64,000 nucleotides of DNA from Tunturibacter psychrotolerans (GTDB lineage: Bacteria > Acidobacteriota > Terriglobia > Terriglobales > Acidobacteriaceae): positions 1 to 64,000 of the forward strand of contig NZ_CP132942.1 in assembly GCF_040359615.1 (NCBI RefSeq). The letters are read 5' to 3'. Shown here in pieces: positions 32,861 to 42,577 of the stretch. The position numbers and the translations under genes were made by a program. How positions within the stretch are numbered: position 1 is the first letter of the stretch; every line of letters starts with the position of its first letter. A model generated the notes under the pieces. It worked only from the letters and a program-made list of their open reading frames with translations. It made no database searches and had not been told where the DNA came from.

Positions 32861-34351
32861 TCAGAGGGCGGATAGAACGATGAGAACGACGAGGGCGCCC
32901 ATGAGGAGGCTGCGGCGGTCGGTGATGGCGTAGACGACAGGGTCTTCGTCGAGTTCGCCTCGGGAGGCCTTGAGCCAGAGGTTGCTGATCCAGAGGAGAA
33001 GGAGCGGGACCAGGAGCCAGAGGCGGTTGGTGTGGTGGTAGAGCTGGGCGGCGTCGAGGTTTGAGATGTAAAGGGTGAGGACGACGACCGACGCGTAGCC
33101 GCTGGCGGTGCCGAAGCTGCGGAGTTGTTCGATGTCGGCGACGTGGTAGCCGCGACCACCGGCCTTGACGCCGCCGCGCTCGCGTAGGTTTTCCAGTTCG
33201 GCGAAGCGTTTGACGAAGGCGAGGGAGAGGAAGAAGAAGATGCTGAAGCCGGCGAGCCAGGTGGAGATGGCTACTCCGGTGGCGGCTGAACCGGCGATGA
33301 TGCGGACGGTGTAGAGGCCGGAGAGGACGATGACGTCTACGAGGACGGAGCGTTTGAGACGAAGCGAATAGGCGAGGGTTGTAACGAGGTAGATGCCGAG
33401 CCAGAGGAGAAATTGATAGGGACGGAAGAGGGCATAAGACGGAGAGATGGTGGTGATGACGCGTGGGACGAGGAGGGCGAGGATAAGAGAGGCCGCGAGC
33501 AAGAGGACGACGACAGCTACCCCGGAGAGGGCGGAGAGATCTCCGGAGGCGAAGGGGCGGCGGCGCTTGCGGGGGTGCTGGCGGTCGGCTTCGAGGTCGA
33601 GGAGGTCGTTGACGATGTAGGTGGCGGAGGCGCAGAGACCGAAGCTGAGGAAGGCCAGGGCTGCTCCAGCGACCAGGCCGGGGGCCCAGGCGTGGGCGAG
33701 GAGAAGAGGCAGAAAGATGAGTGCGTTTTTGGCCCATTGGTGAAGGCGGATGGCTTTGGGCCAGGCTTTGAGAGGGGAGACGGTTTCGTCGAAGGTGCGG
33801 GCGGGGGTGACGCGGGCTTTGCGGAGGGCGGAGCGTAGGGCGGGGGTGGGGTTGGCAACCATCGGCTCCTTGCAGTTTTGGAGGAGGGCGAGGTCGGGGA
33901 TAGCGTTGCCGATGTAGGAGAAGTTGTCGCCGAACTGCGACCGGAAGGCGGCGAGCTTGTTTTTGCCGGCAAGGTTGAGCTGGCCGTCGGAGGCGAGGAC
34001 GCCGGTGAAGAGCCTTAGGTGGTCGGCTACGCGGTTGGCGGTGTCGGCGTCGGCGGCGGTGGCGAGATAGATGGGGCGGCCGGTGGCGTGCTGTTGCTCA
34101 AGAAACTGAAGGAGTTCGCGGTTGTAGGGCAGATGAGCGACGTCGAGTTTGACCGTTGCGGCGAGGTGACGTTTGAGGGCTGCTTTTCCCTCCAGGAGCC
34201 ATGCGGGGAGTTTCAGGAGGGCTGCCGGGTGGTGGCGGGCGACGGCGAGCGCGGAGTCGTGCAGGGTGTCGGACTTGACGAGGGTGCCGTCGAGGTCGAC
34301 GCAGAGCACTGGCAAGGCGGCAGTGTCGATTGCGGGGGCCGGGAGAGGCAA
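32861..34351 (-). CDS. HAD phosphatase - UbiA prenyltransferase fusion
   Basis: 496 aa. Residues 1-180 are a HAD hydrolase (nucleophile motif LCVDLDGTLVKSD, later GNAIPDLALLQNC in place of the usual GDSxxD). Residues about 200-496 are a UbiA-type prenyltransferase with seven to nine helices and the Asp-rich motif NDLLDLEADRQHPRKRRRPF. This fusion is known as the UbiA/HAD branch related to decaprenyl-phosphate ribosyltransferases. It would transfer a phospho-sugar to a polyprenyl phosphate and dephosphorylate the product, feeding envelope polysaccharides. The family-level function is established for DPPR synthase only; the donor here is unknown. Confidence 0.88.
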   Translation of the reverse strand: MPLPAPAIDTAALPVLCVDLDGTLVKSDTLHDSALAVARHHPAALLKLPAWLLEGKAALKRHLAATVKLDVAHLPYNRELLQFLEQQHATGRPIYLATAADADTANRVADHLRLFTGVLASDGQLNLAGKNKLAAFRSQFGDNFSYIGNAIPDLALLQNCKEPMVANPTPALRSALRKARVTPARTFDETVSPLKAWPKAIRLHQWAKNALIFLPLLLAHAWAPGLVAGAALAFLSFGLCASATYIVNDLLDLEADRQHPRKRRRPFASGDLSALSGVAVVVLLLAASLILALLVPRVITTISPSYALFRPYQFLLWLGIYLVTTLAYSLRLKRSVLVDVIVLSGLYTVRIIAGSAATGVAISTWLAGFSIFFFLSLAFVKRFAELENLRERGGVKAGGRGYHVADIEQLRSFGTASGYASVVVLTLYISNLDAAQLYHHTNRLWLLVPLLLLWISNLWLKASRGELDEDPVVYAITDRRSLLMGALVVLIVLSAL

Positions 34352-34539
34352 AAGTGTCCTTCCTTACGTCTAACCAAGATATTAGGAACAAAGTGCACTA
34401 TGTTGCGTAGTTTCCAGCATGGCCGCCATGAGATGAAGGGCTTCGGTAACTAAGGTCATTATCATTTATTCTTAGATATCTGGCACCGTAATCAATTTGT
34501 TCGTGCAGTGAATTTTCCCGAGAGAGCAGAGACCATCAC

Positions 34540-35925
34540 ATGCTGTCAGCACAGATTAGCGAAAAAGAGCGACACGATGGGGTAACGACGGCTGAGTCGC
34601 AGAAGACGCTGCGACAGCCCGAGCCGTTGCCCGAGGAGCCAAAGGGCTCTGGAGCGCGGAAGTGGATTGTAGTGCTGCTGATTGTCGCGGTTGTGGGTGC
34701 GGCGATCTGGAAGATCCGCCGGAATACCAAGGAGCAGAACGGCGTCCAGATGATGATGGCGGCGCAGGCGGACAGGCCGACGCCGGTGCAGGTGTCGTCG
34801 GTTCAACAGAAGACGATGCCGATCTTTCTGACGGCGTTGGGAACGGTGACGGCGTACAACACGGTGACGATCAAGTCGCGTGTGGATGGGCAGTTGATGC
34901 AGGTGCCGGTGCGCGAGGGGCAAGCAGTCAAGCAGGGACAGGTGCTGGCTGAGATCGATCCGAAGCCTTATCAGGCAGCGCTGGAGCAGGCGCAGGGACA
35001 GCTGGTGAAAGACCAGGCGAACGCGGTAAATGCTCGCGCTGAGGCTGCGAGGTATGAGGCCTTGTTGTCGGCGGGGGTGGTTTCGAAGGAGAGCCAGCAG
35101 GCGCAGGCTTCGACGGCGGGACAGGCGGAGGGTTCGATCGCCTCTGATCGCGCGGCGATCCAGGCGGCGCAGGTGAATCTGGGGTATACGAAGATTCTGT
35201 CGCCGATTAACGGAGTGGTTGGGTTGCGGCAGGTGGATGCTGGGAATATCGTACATGCGGCCGATACGACCGGGCTGCTGGTGGTCACGCAGCTGGAGCC
35301 GATTGCTGTGATCTTTACTCTGCCGGAGGACCAGTTGCCTGAGGTGTTGCGGCGGACTCGTGCAGGCGACAAGCTGGTGGTGGAAGCGTATGACCGTGCG
35401 GCTGCGACGCACCTGGCGACCGGAAGCCTGCTGACCGTCGATAACGAGATTGATACGACGACCGGAATGGTGAAGGCGAAGGCCGTGTTTGAGAACAAAG
35501 ATGGCTCGCTGTTTCCGAACCAGTTCGTGAACGTTCGTTTGGTTCTGCAAGAGAAGCGGAATGCTGTCGTGATTCCGGCTTCGGCGCTGCAAACGGGAAC
35601 GCAGGGGAACTTTGTCTATTTGTTGAAGGAAGGACAGCCTCCGGTCGATCCGCTGGCGAAGAAGGATGCCGATGGGCCGACGATCGAGCTGCCTGAGAAT
35701 AAGACGAATTTTTATGTCGAAGCGCAGACGGTGAACGTGGAGCTGACCGAGGGGACGCAGATAATCCTGAACGGTGGCGTGAAGCCGGGCGATCAGATTG
35801 TGGTGGACGGGCAGGAGAAGCTGAAGAACGGGAGTAAGGTGTTTCCGAAGACCGCTCCGGTGAAGAGCGGAGATGGGACGACTGCTGAGTTGGGAACGAC
35901 GAGCAGTGTGAGGCAGGGTTCGTGA
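34540..35925 (+). CDS. RND efflux periplasmic adaptor (MdtA-like membrane fusion protein)
   Basis: 461 aa. One N-terminal membrane anchor ([19 protein letters not shown], residues about 44-62) without a lipobox. Then the biotinyl-lipoyl hairpin [43 protein letters not shown], a coiled-coil hairpin, a beta-barrel ([20 protein letters not shown]) and a C-terminal Pro/Lys-rich tail. It bridges an inner-membrane RND pump to an outer-membrane channel. Its stop overlaps the GTG of the first pump gene by four bases. No TolC-like gene follows, so a channel encoded elsewhere is required. Confidence 0.93.
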   Translation: MLSAQISEKERHDGVTTAESQKTLRQPEPLPEEPKGSGARKWIVVLLIVAVVGAAIWKIRRNTKEQNGVQMMMAAQADRPTPVQVSSVQQKTMPIFLTALGTVTAYNTVTIKSRVDGQLMQVPVREGQAVKQGQVLAEIDPKPYQAALEQAQGQLVKDQANAVNARAEAARYEALLSAGVVSKESQQAQASTAGQAEGSIASDRAAIQAAQVNLGYTKILSPINGVVGLRQVDAGNIVHAADTTGLLVVTQLEPIAVIFTLPEDQLPEVLRRTRAGDKLVVEAYDRAAATHLATGSLLTVDNEIDTTTGMVKAKAVFENKDGSLFPNQFVNVRLVLQEKRNAVVIPASALQTGTQGNFVYLLKEGQPPVDPLAKKDADGPTIELPENKTNFYVEAQTVNVELTEGTQIILNGGVKPGDQIVVDGQEKLKNGSKVFPKTAPVKSGDGTTAELGTTSSVRQGS

Positions 35926-38900
35926 GTCCTTCGAAGCCATTTATTTTGAGGCCAGTGGCCACCTCGCTGTTGATGGTGGCCATTTTGCTTGCGGGGTTTG
36001 TCGCGTATGAGCAGCTGCCGGTGTCGGCGCTGCCGCAGGTGGACTATCCGACGATTCAAGTGCAGACGTTTTATCCGGGGGCGAGCCCGGAGGTGATGGC
36101 GTCGTCGGTGACGGCGCCGCTGGAGCGGCAGTTTGGGCAGATCCCGGGGCTAAGCCAGATGACTTCGTCGAGTTCGGGCGGGGGCAGCGTGATTACGCTG
36201 CAATTCGAGTTGTCGGAGTCGATTGATATAGCGCAGCAGGATGTGCAGGCTGCGATCAATGCTGCGTTTACGTATCTGCCGAAGGACCTGCCGAATCCTC
36301 CGGTTTACAGCAAGGTGAACCCGGCGGATGCGCCGATTATGACACTGGCGCTGACCAGCGATACGCTTCCGCTTTCGAAGGTGGAAGACCTGGCGGATAC
36401 GGTGATTGCGCAGAAGATCTCGCAGCTTTCGGGCGTGGGGTTGGTGTCGATCAACGGTGGGCAGAAGCCTGCGGTGCGGATTCAGGCAAATCCGACGGCG
36501 CTGGCGAACTATGGGCTGAGCCTCGAAGATATTCGCGCTGCGATAGGCACGACTAATGTGGACCAGGCTAAGGGCAATCTCAATGGGCCGAGCCAGACTT
36601 ATACGATTGGCGCGAACGATCAGCTGCCTTCGAGCACGGCTTACAACAATGTGATTGTTGCGTACCGGAATGGTTCGCCAGTGCGACTGTCGGATGTGGC
36701 GAATGCGGTCGATAGTGCGGAGAACCTGTTCCAGGCAGCGTGGATGGGGACTGCGGCGCAGGCTTCGGTGGGGGGACAACCGGCGCGTGAGGCGGTGTTG
36801 AAGCCGGCAGTGATTGTGAACATCCAGCGGCAGCCGGGGGCGAACATCATCGGCGTTGTGGATGAGGTGCAGAAAATTCTGCCACAGCTGCGGTCGACGA
36901 TGCCGGCGACGGTGACGCTGCAGGTGCTGACGGACCGGACGAATACCATTCGGGCTTCCGTGAAGGACGTGCAGTTTTCGCTGGTGCTGACCATTGGGCT
37001 GGTCGTGATGGTGATCTTCCTGTTCCTGCGGTCGATTGCAGCGACGATTATTCCTTCGGTAGCGGTGCCGTTGTCGATTGTGGGGACGTTTGGGGTGATG
37101 TACCTGCTTGGGTATAGCCTCAACAATCTTTCGTTGATGGCGTTGACGATCTCGACGGGGTTTGTGGTCGATGACGCGATTGTGATGATTGAGAACATCG
37201 CGCGTTACCTCGAACAGGGGGATTCGCCGCTTGAAGCCGCACTGAAGGGCTCGGAGCAGATTGGGTTCACGATTGTTTCGCTGACGGTGAGCCTGATTGC
37301 GGTGCTGATTCCGCTGCTGTTTATGGGCGACATTGTGGGCCGGTTGTTCCGCGAATTTGCTGTAACACTGGCGGTTACAATTCTGGTTTCGGCGCTGGTG
37401 TCGTTGACGTTGACTCCGATGATGTCGGCGAAGCTATTGAAGCATACGCCGGAGAGTGAGCAGAGCAGGTTCTATAAGAAGAGCGAAGAGTTCTTCGACT
37501 ATGTGATTGCCAAGTATGCCGTTGGTGTGCGGTTTGTTCTACGGCACCAGGTGATGACGCTGCTGGTGACACTTGCTACGTTTGGACTGACCGTTTATTT
37601 GTTTTTGATTGTGCCGAAGGGGTTCTTCCCGGTGCAGGATACAGGCGTGCTCCTTGGAATCACTGAGGCTCCGCAGACTGTCAGTTTCAATGCGATGAGC
37701 TCGCGGCAGCAGGCGTTGGCGAGAATCATTCTTCAGGACAAGGATGTAGAGAGCGTTTCGTCGTTCATCGGAATCGATGGGACGAACTCTACGTTGAATA
37801 GCGGACGCATTCAGATCAACCTGAAGGATCGTGAGCAGAGGAGCTCGACGGCGCTGGAGGTGATTCAACGGTTGGAGCCGAAGGTTGCGACGGTGGATGG
37901 GATTCAGTGCTTTCTGCAACCGCTTCAGGACCTGACGGTGGAAGATCGCGTTAGCCGTACGCAGTACCAGTATTCGCTGGAAGATGCGAACGTCGACGAG
38001 CTGGCGATGTGGACCGACAGAATGGTCAGCAGGCTGAAGCAGATTCCGATTCTCAGTGACGTTGCCAGTGATGAGCAGTTGAGTGGACTGGAGGCGCAGC
38101 TGGTGATCGATCGGGATACTGCGTCGCGGCTGGGGATTACGCCGCAGAACATCGACGACACGCTGGATGATGCATTTGCACAGCGGCAGGTTTCGACGAT
38201 CTTCACGCAACAGAATCAGTATCACGTGGTGTTGGAGGTGGCTCCGAAGTATCAGCGGAATCCGGCAGCGCTCGGCAACATTTACGTGAAGAGCTCGAAT
38301 GGGACGCAGGTTCCTTTGTCCGCGTTTACTCATTTTGAAGAGAAAGAGACCCCGCTGGTGATCAACCACCAGGGTCAGTTCCCTGCTGTGACGATTTCGT
38401 TCAACCTGGCGCCGGGCAAGTCGATTGGCGACGCTGTGGATGCGGTGAACAAGGTCAAGGCGGAGTTGAATATGCCGCCGAGTGTGAAGGGCGAGTTCCA
38501 GGGATCGGCGAGGGCGTTCGAGGCTTCGATTGCGAATGAGCCGCTGCTGATTCTGGCGGCACTGATCGTGGTTTATATCGTGCTGGGTGTGTTGTACGAG
38601 AGTTACATTCATCCGATCACGATCTTGTCGACGCTGCCTTCGGCGGGCGTGGGCGCAATCCTGGCGTTGCTTCTGTTTCACGTGGATTTGAGCGTGATTG
38701 CGCTGATCGGAATTATTTTGTTGATCGGCATTGTGAAGAAGAACGCGATTATGATGATCGACTTTGCGCTGGAGGCTGAGCGCGAACAGGGGATGACGCC
38801 GACGGAGGCGATCTATCAGGCGTGTCTGCTGCGGTTTCGGCCGATCATGATGACGACGATGGCGGCGTTGCTGGGCGGCCTGCCGCTGGCACTCGGTACC

Positions 38901-39077
38901 GGCACGGGAAGCGAGCTGCGACGGCCGTTGGGCATCACGATTGTGGGCGGACTGATTGTGTCGCAGGTGTTGACCTTGTTTACTACGCCGGTGGTTTATC
39001 TGTTCTTCGATCGAATTGCGCGCAGATACCGAAAGGCTCAGAAGGATGTCGAGTTGCATGCGATGTCGGCGGATTGA
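35922..39077 (+). CDS. RND multidrug efflux pump, MdtB-like
   Basis: 1051 aa, GTG start overlapping the adaptor stop. Twelve membrane segments in two halves, with large periplasmic loops. Characteristic sequences: [40 protein letters not shown], the proton-relay helix with [20 protein letters not shown] (DD pair about 407), and the second-half [17 protein letters not shown] and [20 protein letters not shown]. As a proton antiporter it should expel hydrophobic compounds or bile-salt-like molecules together with the next gene, as MdtB and MdtC form a heterotrimer in E. coli. Confidence 0.94.
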   Translation: MSPSKPFILRPVATSLLMVAILLAGFVAYEQLPVSALPQVDYPTIQVQTFYPGASPEVMASSVTAPLERQFGQIPGLSQMTSSSSGGGSVITLQFELSESIDIAQQDVQAAINAAFTYLPKDLPNPPVYSKVNPADAPIMTLALTSDTLPLSKVEDLADTVIAQKISQLSGVGLVSINGGQKPAVRIQANPTALANYGLSLEDIRAAIGTTNVDQAKGNLNGPSQTYTIGANDQLPSSTAYNNVIVAYRNGSPVRLSDVANAVDSAENLFQAAWMGTAAQASVGGQPAREAVLKPAVIVNIQRQPGANIIGVVDEVQKILPQLRSTMPATVTLQVLTDRTNTIRASVKDVQFSLVLTIGLVVMVIFLFLRSIAATIIPSVAVPLSIVGTFGVMYLLGYSLNNLSLMALTISTGFVVDDAIVMIENIARYLEQGDSPLEAALKGSEQIGFTIVSLTVSLIAVLIPLLFMGDIVGRLFREFAVTLAVTILVSALVSLTLTPMMSAKLLKHTPESEQSRFYKKSEEFFDYVIAKYAVGVRFVLRHQVMTLLVTLATFGLTVYLFLIVPKGFFPVQDTGVLLGITEAPQTVSFNAMSSRQQALARIILQDKDVESVSSFIGIDGTNSTLNSGRIQINLKDREQRSSTALEVIQRLEPKVATVDGIQCFLQPLQDLTVEDRVSRTQYQYSLEDANVDELAMWTDRMVSRLKQIPILSDVASDEQLSGLEAQLVIDRDTASRLGITPQNIDDTLDDAFAQRQVSTIFTQQNQYHVVLEVAPKYQRNPAALGNIYVKSSNGTQVPLSAFTHFEEKETPLVINHQGQFPAVTISFNLAPGKSIGDAVDAVNKVKAELNMPPSVKGEFQGSARAFEASIANEPLLILAALIVVYIVLGVLYESYIHPITILSTLPSAGVGAILALLLFHVDLSVIALIGIILLIGIVKKNAIMMIDFALEAEREQGMTPTEAIYQACLLRFRPIMMTTMAALLGGLPLALGTGTGSELRRPLGITIVGGLIVSQVLTLFTTPVVYLFFDRIARRYRKAQKDVELHAMSAD

Positions 39078-39097
39078 TGGTTAGGGACTAGAGAGCT

Positions 39098-42000
39098 ATG
39101 CATTTTTCAGCACCATTTATTCGGCGGCCTGTAGCAACATTTCTGTTGTCGCTGGCGGTGATTCTGGCAGGTGCAGTGGCTTACACGCTGCTGCCGGTGG
39201 CCAGTCTGCCGCAGGTGGAGTTCCCGGTGATCTCGGTGGGTGCGAGTTTGCCGGGCGCCGATCCAGAGACGATGGCTTCGTCGGTGGCGACGCCGCTGGA
39301 GCGGCAGTTCTCGAAGATCGCGGGTGTCAATGAGATGACGTCGTCGTCTTCTACCGGCACGGCCTCTATTGTGCTGCAGTTTGATCTGACGCGTGATGTG
39401 AATGGTGCGGCGCGTGACGTGCAGGCGGCGATCAATGCGGCGCGGAGTCAGTTGCCAGCGAACCTGCCGAGTAATCCGGGGTACTATAAGGTGAATCCTG
39501 CGGACTCGCCGATTATGATTCTGGCGCTCACCTCGGACACGATGAATATTCCGCAGTTGTACGATGCGTGCGACAGCATTCTTGCGCAGAAGATCGCACA
39601 GATACCGGGTGTGGGACAGACCTTTTGCGGAGGCAGCTCGAAGCCTTCGGTACGAATCGAAGCGAATCCGTTGCAACTGGCACACTACGGCGTGGGGTTG
39701 GAAGCGGTACGGGCGGCGATCGGCACAGTGAATGTGAATCAGCCGAAGGGGTATCTGCAGGACGACACGCGGCGGTGGAGTGTTAGTGCGACGGATCAGT
39801 TATTTGGTGCGGCTGCGTATGCTCCGTTGATTGTTGCAACGGACAGGGGGCCGGTGAGTTCGGCTGCAGCAAGCTCAGGGCTGCCTGCTTCCGTGGCAAG
39901 CGCGTTGACGAGCAATCCGCAGGCTGTGAATGGGGGAGCGGGTTCGACGACTACTAACACCGCGACCACCGCCGCTTCGATAGGTACGAGCAGTCCGGTT
40001 GCGGCTCCGACGGCGAGTGCGTCGACGGGAATGACGGCGGGGCCGGCCACTGCGCATGGCATCGTCCGGATCGAGGACGTCGCGAAGGTAGTGGATAGCG
40101 TTGAGGACGTCCATGGCACCGGAGTGTTCAACGGCAAGCCTGCAATTCTGGTGATTGTGTTCAAGACCTCGACGGCGAATGTGATCGAGACCGTGGATAA
40201 CGTGAAGAAGATGCTGCCGCTGCTGGAGGCGTCGATTCCGCCGGCGATTTCGGTGCATGTTGCGTTGGACCGCACGACTACGATTCGCGCGTCTGTGAAG
40301 GATGTGACGCGGACGCTGGTGATCTCGATTTTGCTGGTGATCCTGGTGGTGTTTCTGTTCCTGCGTGAAGTGCGTTCGACTTTGATTCCGACGGTCGCGG
40401 TGCCTTTGAGTCTGCTGGGAACGTTCGCGGTGATGTATCTGCTGGGATATACGCTGGACAATCTTTCGCTGATGGCGCTGACGATCTCGACGGGGTTTGT
40501 AGTCGATGACGCGATTGTGGTGATCGAGAATATCAGCCGTCATCTTGAAGCTGGAATGTCACCGTACCAAGCCGCGATGTTGGGGTCGAAGGAGATCGGG
40601 TTTACGGTGGTGTCGATGAGCACATCGCTGATTGCAGTGTTCATTCCGATTCTGCTGATGGGTGGGATTGTGGGGAGGTTGTTTCGCGAGTTTGCTGTGA
40701 CGCTGTCGGTGGCGATTATGGTGTCGCTGGTGGTGTCACTGACGACTACGCCGATGTTGAGCGCGAAGTTTCTTGAGGCGCACAACAGGCGGAAGCATGG
40801 ATGGTTTTATCGCTCGGGAGAGCGGGCGCTGGAGTGGCTGGCTGCGGAGTATGAGCTGGGACTTCGGTGGGTGCTGAAGCATCAGAAGCTGGTGCTGACG
40901 ATTACTGTGCTGACGTTTGTGCTCAACGTCTATCTCTACATTCTGGTGCCGAAGGGATTCTTTCCTGAGCAGGACGCGGGGCGAATTGGCGGACAGGTGC
41001 AGGGCCAGCAGGATGTTTCGTTTCCTGAGTTGAAGAAGAAAGTGCTGGCGCTGGCGGCGATTGCGGGGAAAGATCCGGGAGTGCAGGATGTGACGGCGTT
41101 TGCCGGCGGGCGCGGAAACGTCAATTCTGGCTTTATGTTTATGGCGCTGAAGCCGGATGCGGAGCGGAAGAAGACGGGTGACACGGCGCAGGTGATCGTG
41201 GACCGGCTGCGACCGCAGATGACCAGCGTTCCGGGCGCGGTTATGTATCTGCAGGCATTTCAGGATCTGAGGATCGGTGGGCGGAACACGGCGACGGAGT
41301 ATCAGTACACGCTGACGGCAGACAACCTGAAGGAGTTGAACGAGTGGGGGCCGAAGCTGGAGGCTGCGATGGACCAGCTACCTCAGATCAAAGACGTTGC
41401 GACGGACGAGCAGCAGGAGGGGTTGCGCGGGCAGCTCGTGATCGACCGGGCTACGGCGAGCCGTCTGGGAGTTTCGCCGCTGACGATTGATTCAACGCTG
41501 TCGGATGCGTTTGCGCAGGCGCAGGTTTCGACGACGTACATGCCGCTGAATCAGTACCACGTGGTGTTGGAGGTTCCGCCGGAGTTTCAGGAAGATCCTG
41601 ATGCGCTGAAGAATATCTATGTGAAGAGTACGACGGGAGCGATGGTGCCGCTGTCGGCGATGACTCACTTTGAAACGCAGAGAATTCCACTGGCGGTGAA
41701 TCACCAGTCGCAGTCGCCGGCTACGACGTTGTCGTTCAATCTGGCGCCCGGGGCTTCGCTGAGTGAGGCGACGCAGGCGATTCAGCAGGCGCGGGTGGAT
41801 ATCGGAATGCCTTCGGCGATCCATGGTGGGTTTGCGGGATCGGCGCAGGCTTTCAAGGATTCGCTGAAGAGCGAGCCATGGCTGATTTTGCTGGCGCTGG
41901 TGGCGGTTTATCTTGTGCTCGGGATTTTGTATGAGAGCTTTATTCATCCGTTGACGATTCTGTCGACGCTGCCTTCGGCTGGCGTGGGTGCGATTGTGGC

Positions 42001-42430
42001 GCTGCTGCTGTTCAAGGTGGATCTGAGCGTGATCGCCATGATCGGGATCATTCTGCTGATCGGGATTGTGAAGAAGAACGCGATTATGATGATCGACTTC
42101 GCGCTGTTGGCGGAGCGGCAACATGGGAAGACGCCGCAGGAAGCGATCTTTGAGGCTTGCATGCTGCGGTTTCGGCCAATCATGATGACGACCATGGCGG
42201 CGATGCTGGGTGGGCTCCCGCTGGCGCTGGGACGCGGAGCTGGAAGTGAGACGCGGCGACCACTGGGAATCACGATTGTGGGCGGTCTGATTGTGTCGCA
42301 GGCGCTGACGCTGTTTACTACGCCAGTGGTTTATCTGTTCTTTGATCGGGTGAGGGGCAGGTTCGCGCGGATGGGGCGGAGACGACGGGCCGGGCGGCGT
42401 GTGGCAGAGGTTGTGGTGGCTGGAGATTAA
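39098..42430 (+). CDS. RND multidrug efflux pump, MdtC-like, with Ser/Thr/Ala-rich insertion
   Basis: 1110 aa, the second pump subunit. The ATG follows the MdtB-like stop by 20 bases, with GGGACTAGAGAG upstream. The body matches the first pump throughout ([40 protein letters not shown]). An extra low-complexity stretch of about 70 residues (about 249-320; SSAAASSGLPASVASALTS, then TTTNTATTAASIGTSSPVAA) interrupts the periplasmic region between ATDRGP and IVRIEDVAKVVDS. The C-terminus has a basic RMGRRRRAGRRVAE tail. The position and size are otherwise normal. Confidence 0.93.
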   Translation: MHFSAPFIRRPVATFLLSLAVILAGAVAYTLLPVASLPQVEFPVISVGASLPGADPETMASSVATPLERQFSKIAGVNEMTSSSSTGTASIVLQFDLTRDVNGAARDVQAAINAARSQLPANLPSNPGYYKVNPADSPIMILALTSDTMNIPQLYDACDSILAQKIAQIPGVGQTFCGGSSKPSVRIEANPLQLAHYGVGLEAVRAAIGTVNVNQPKGYLQDDTRRWSVSATDQLFGAAAYAPLIVATDRGPVSSAAASSGLPASVASALTSNPQAVNGGAGSTTTNTATTAASIGTSSPVAAPTASASTGMTAGPATAHGIVRIEDVAKVVDSVEDVHGTGVFNGKPAILVIVFKTSTANVIETVDNVKKMLPLLEASIPPAISVHVALDRTTTIRASVKDVTRTLVISILLVILVVFLFLREVRSTLIPTVAVPLSLLGTFAVMYLLGYTLDNLSLMALTISTGFVVDDAIVVIENISRHLEAGMSPYQAAMLGSKEIGFTVVSMSTSLIAVFIPILLMGGIVGRLFREFAVTLSVAIMVSLVVSLTTTPMLSAKFLEAHNRRKHGWFYRSGERALEWLAAEYELGLRWVLKHQKLVLTITVLTFVLNVYLYILVPKGFFPEQDAGRIGGQVQGQQDVSFPELKKKVLALAAIAGKDPGVQDVTAFAGGRGNVNSGFMFMALKPDAERKKTGDTAQVIVDRLRPQMTSVPGAVMYLQAFQDLRIGGRNTATEYQYTLTADNLKELNEWGPKLEAAMDQLPQIKDVATDEQQEGLRGQLVIDRATASRLGVSPLTIDSTLSDAFAQAQVSTTYMPLNQYHVVLEVPPEFQEDPDALKNIYVKSTTGAMVPLSAMTHFETQRIPLAVNHQSQSPATTLSFNLAPGASLSEATQAIQQARVDIGMPSAIHGGFAGSAQAFKDSLKSEPWLILLALVAVYLVLGILYESFIHPLTILSTLPSAGVGAIVALLLFKVDLSVIAMIGIILLIGIVKKNAIMMIDFALLAERQHGKTPQEAIFEACMLRFRPIMMTTMAAMLGGLPLALGRGAGSETRRPLGITIVGGLIVSQALTLFTTPVVYLFFDRVRGRFARMGRRRRAGRRVAEVVVAGD

Positions 42431-42532
42431 GTCGCTCTCGTTCTGATATGAGCAAGACGGAAAGACAACGACGTGCTGCGCGCACGGCGCGATCTGCCAT
42501 CGAGGCTGACGCGCCTTCTCGTGGTCAAGAAG

Positions 42533-42562
42533 ACAGGCAACGACCGATTGGCCGTTGCCTGT
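42533..42562. terminator. Bidirectional terminator hairpin between RND operon and glycogen phosphorylase
   Basis: Perfect 10-bp inverted repeat ACAGGCAACG / CGTTGCCTGT with a 10-base loop, in the gap between convergent genes. Neither side has a strong U tract (GCTGAGTTTGTTC on plus), so efficiency is uncertain. Confidence 0.55.
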
Positions 42563-42577
42563 GCTGAGTTTGTTCGG

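Noticed and set aside
34546..35940. 464-codon frame opposite the RND adaptor
   Set aside because: Rich in Arg, Leu and His with no domain pattern; the adaptor on the plus strand has complete lipoyl and barrel motifs.
37539..39059. Over 500-codon frame opposite the MdtB-like pump
   Set aside because: Antisense to a well-conserved pump, composition atypical, no start signal.
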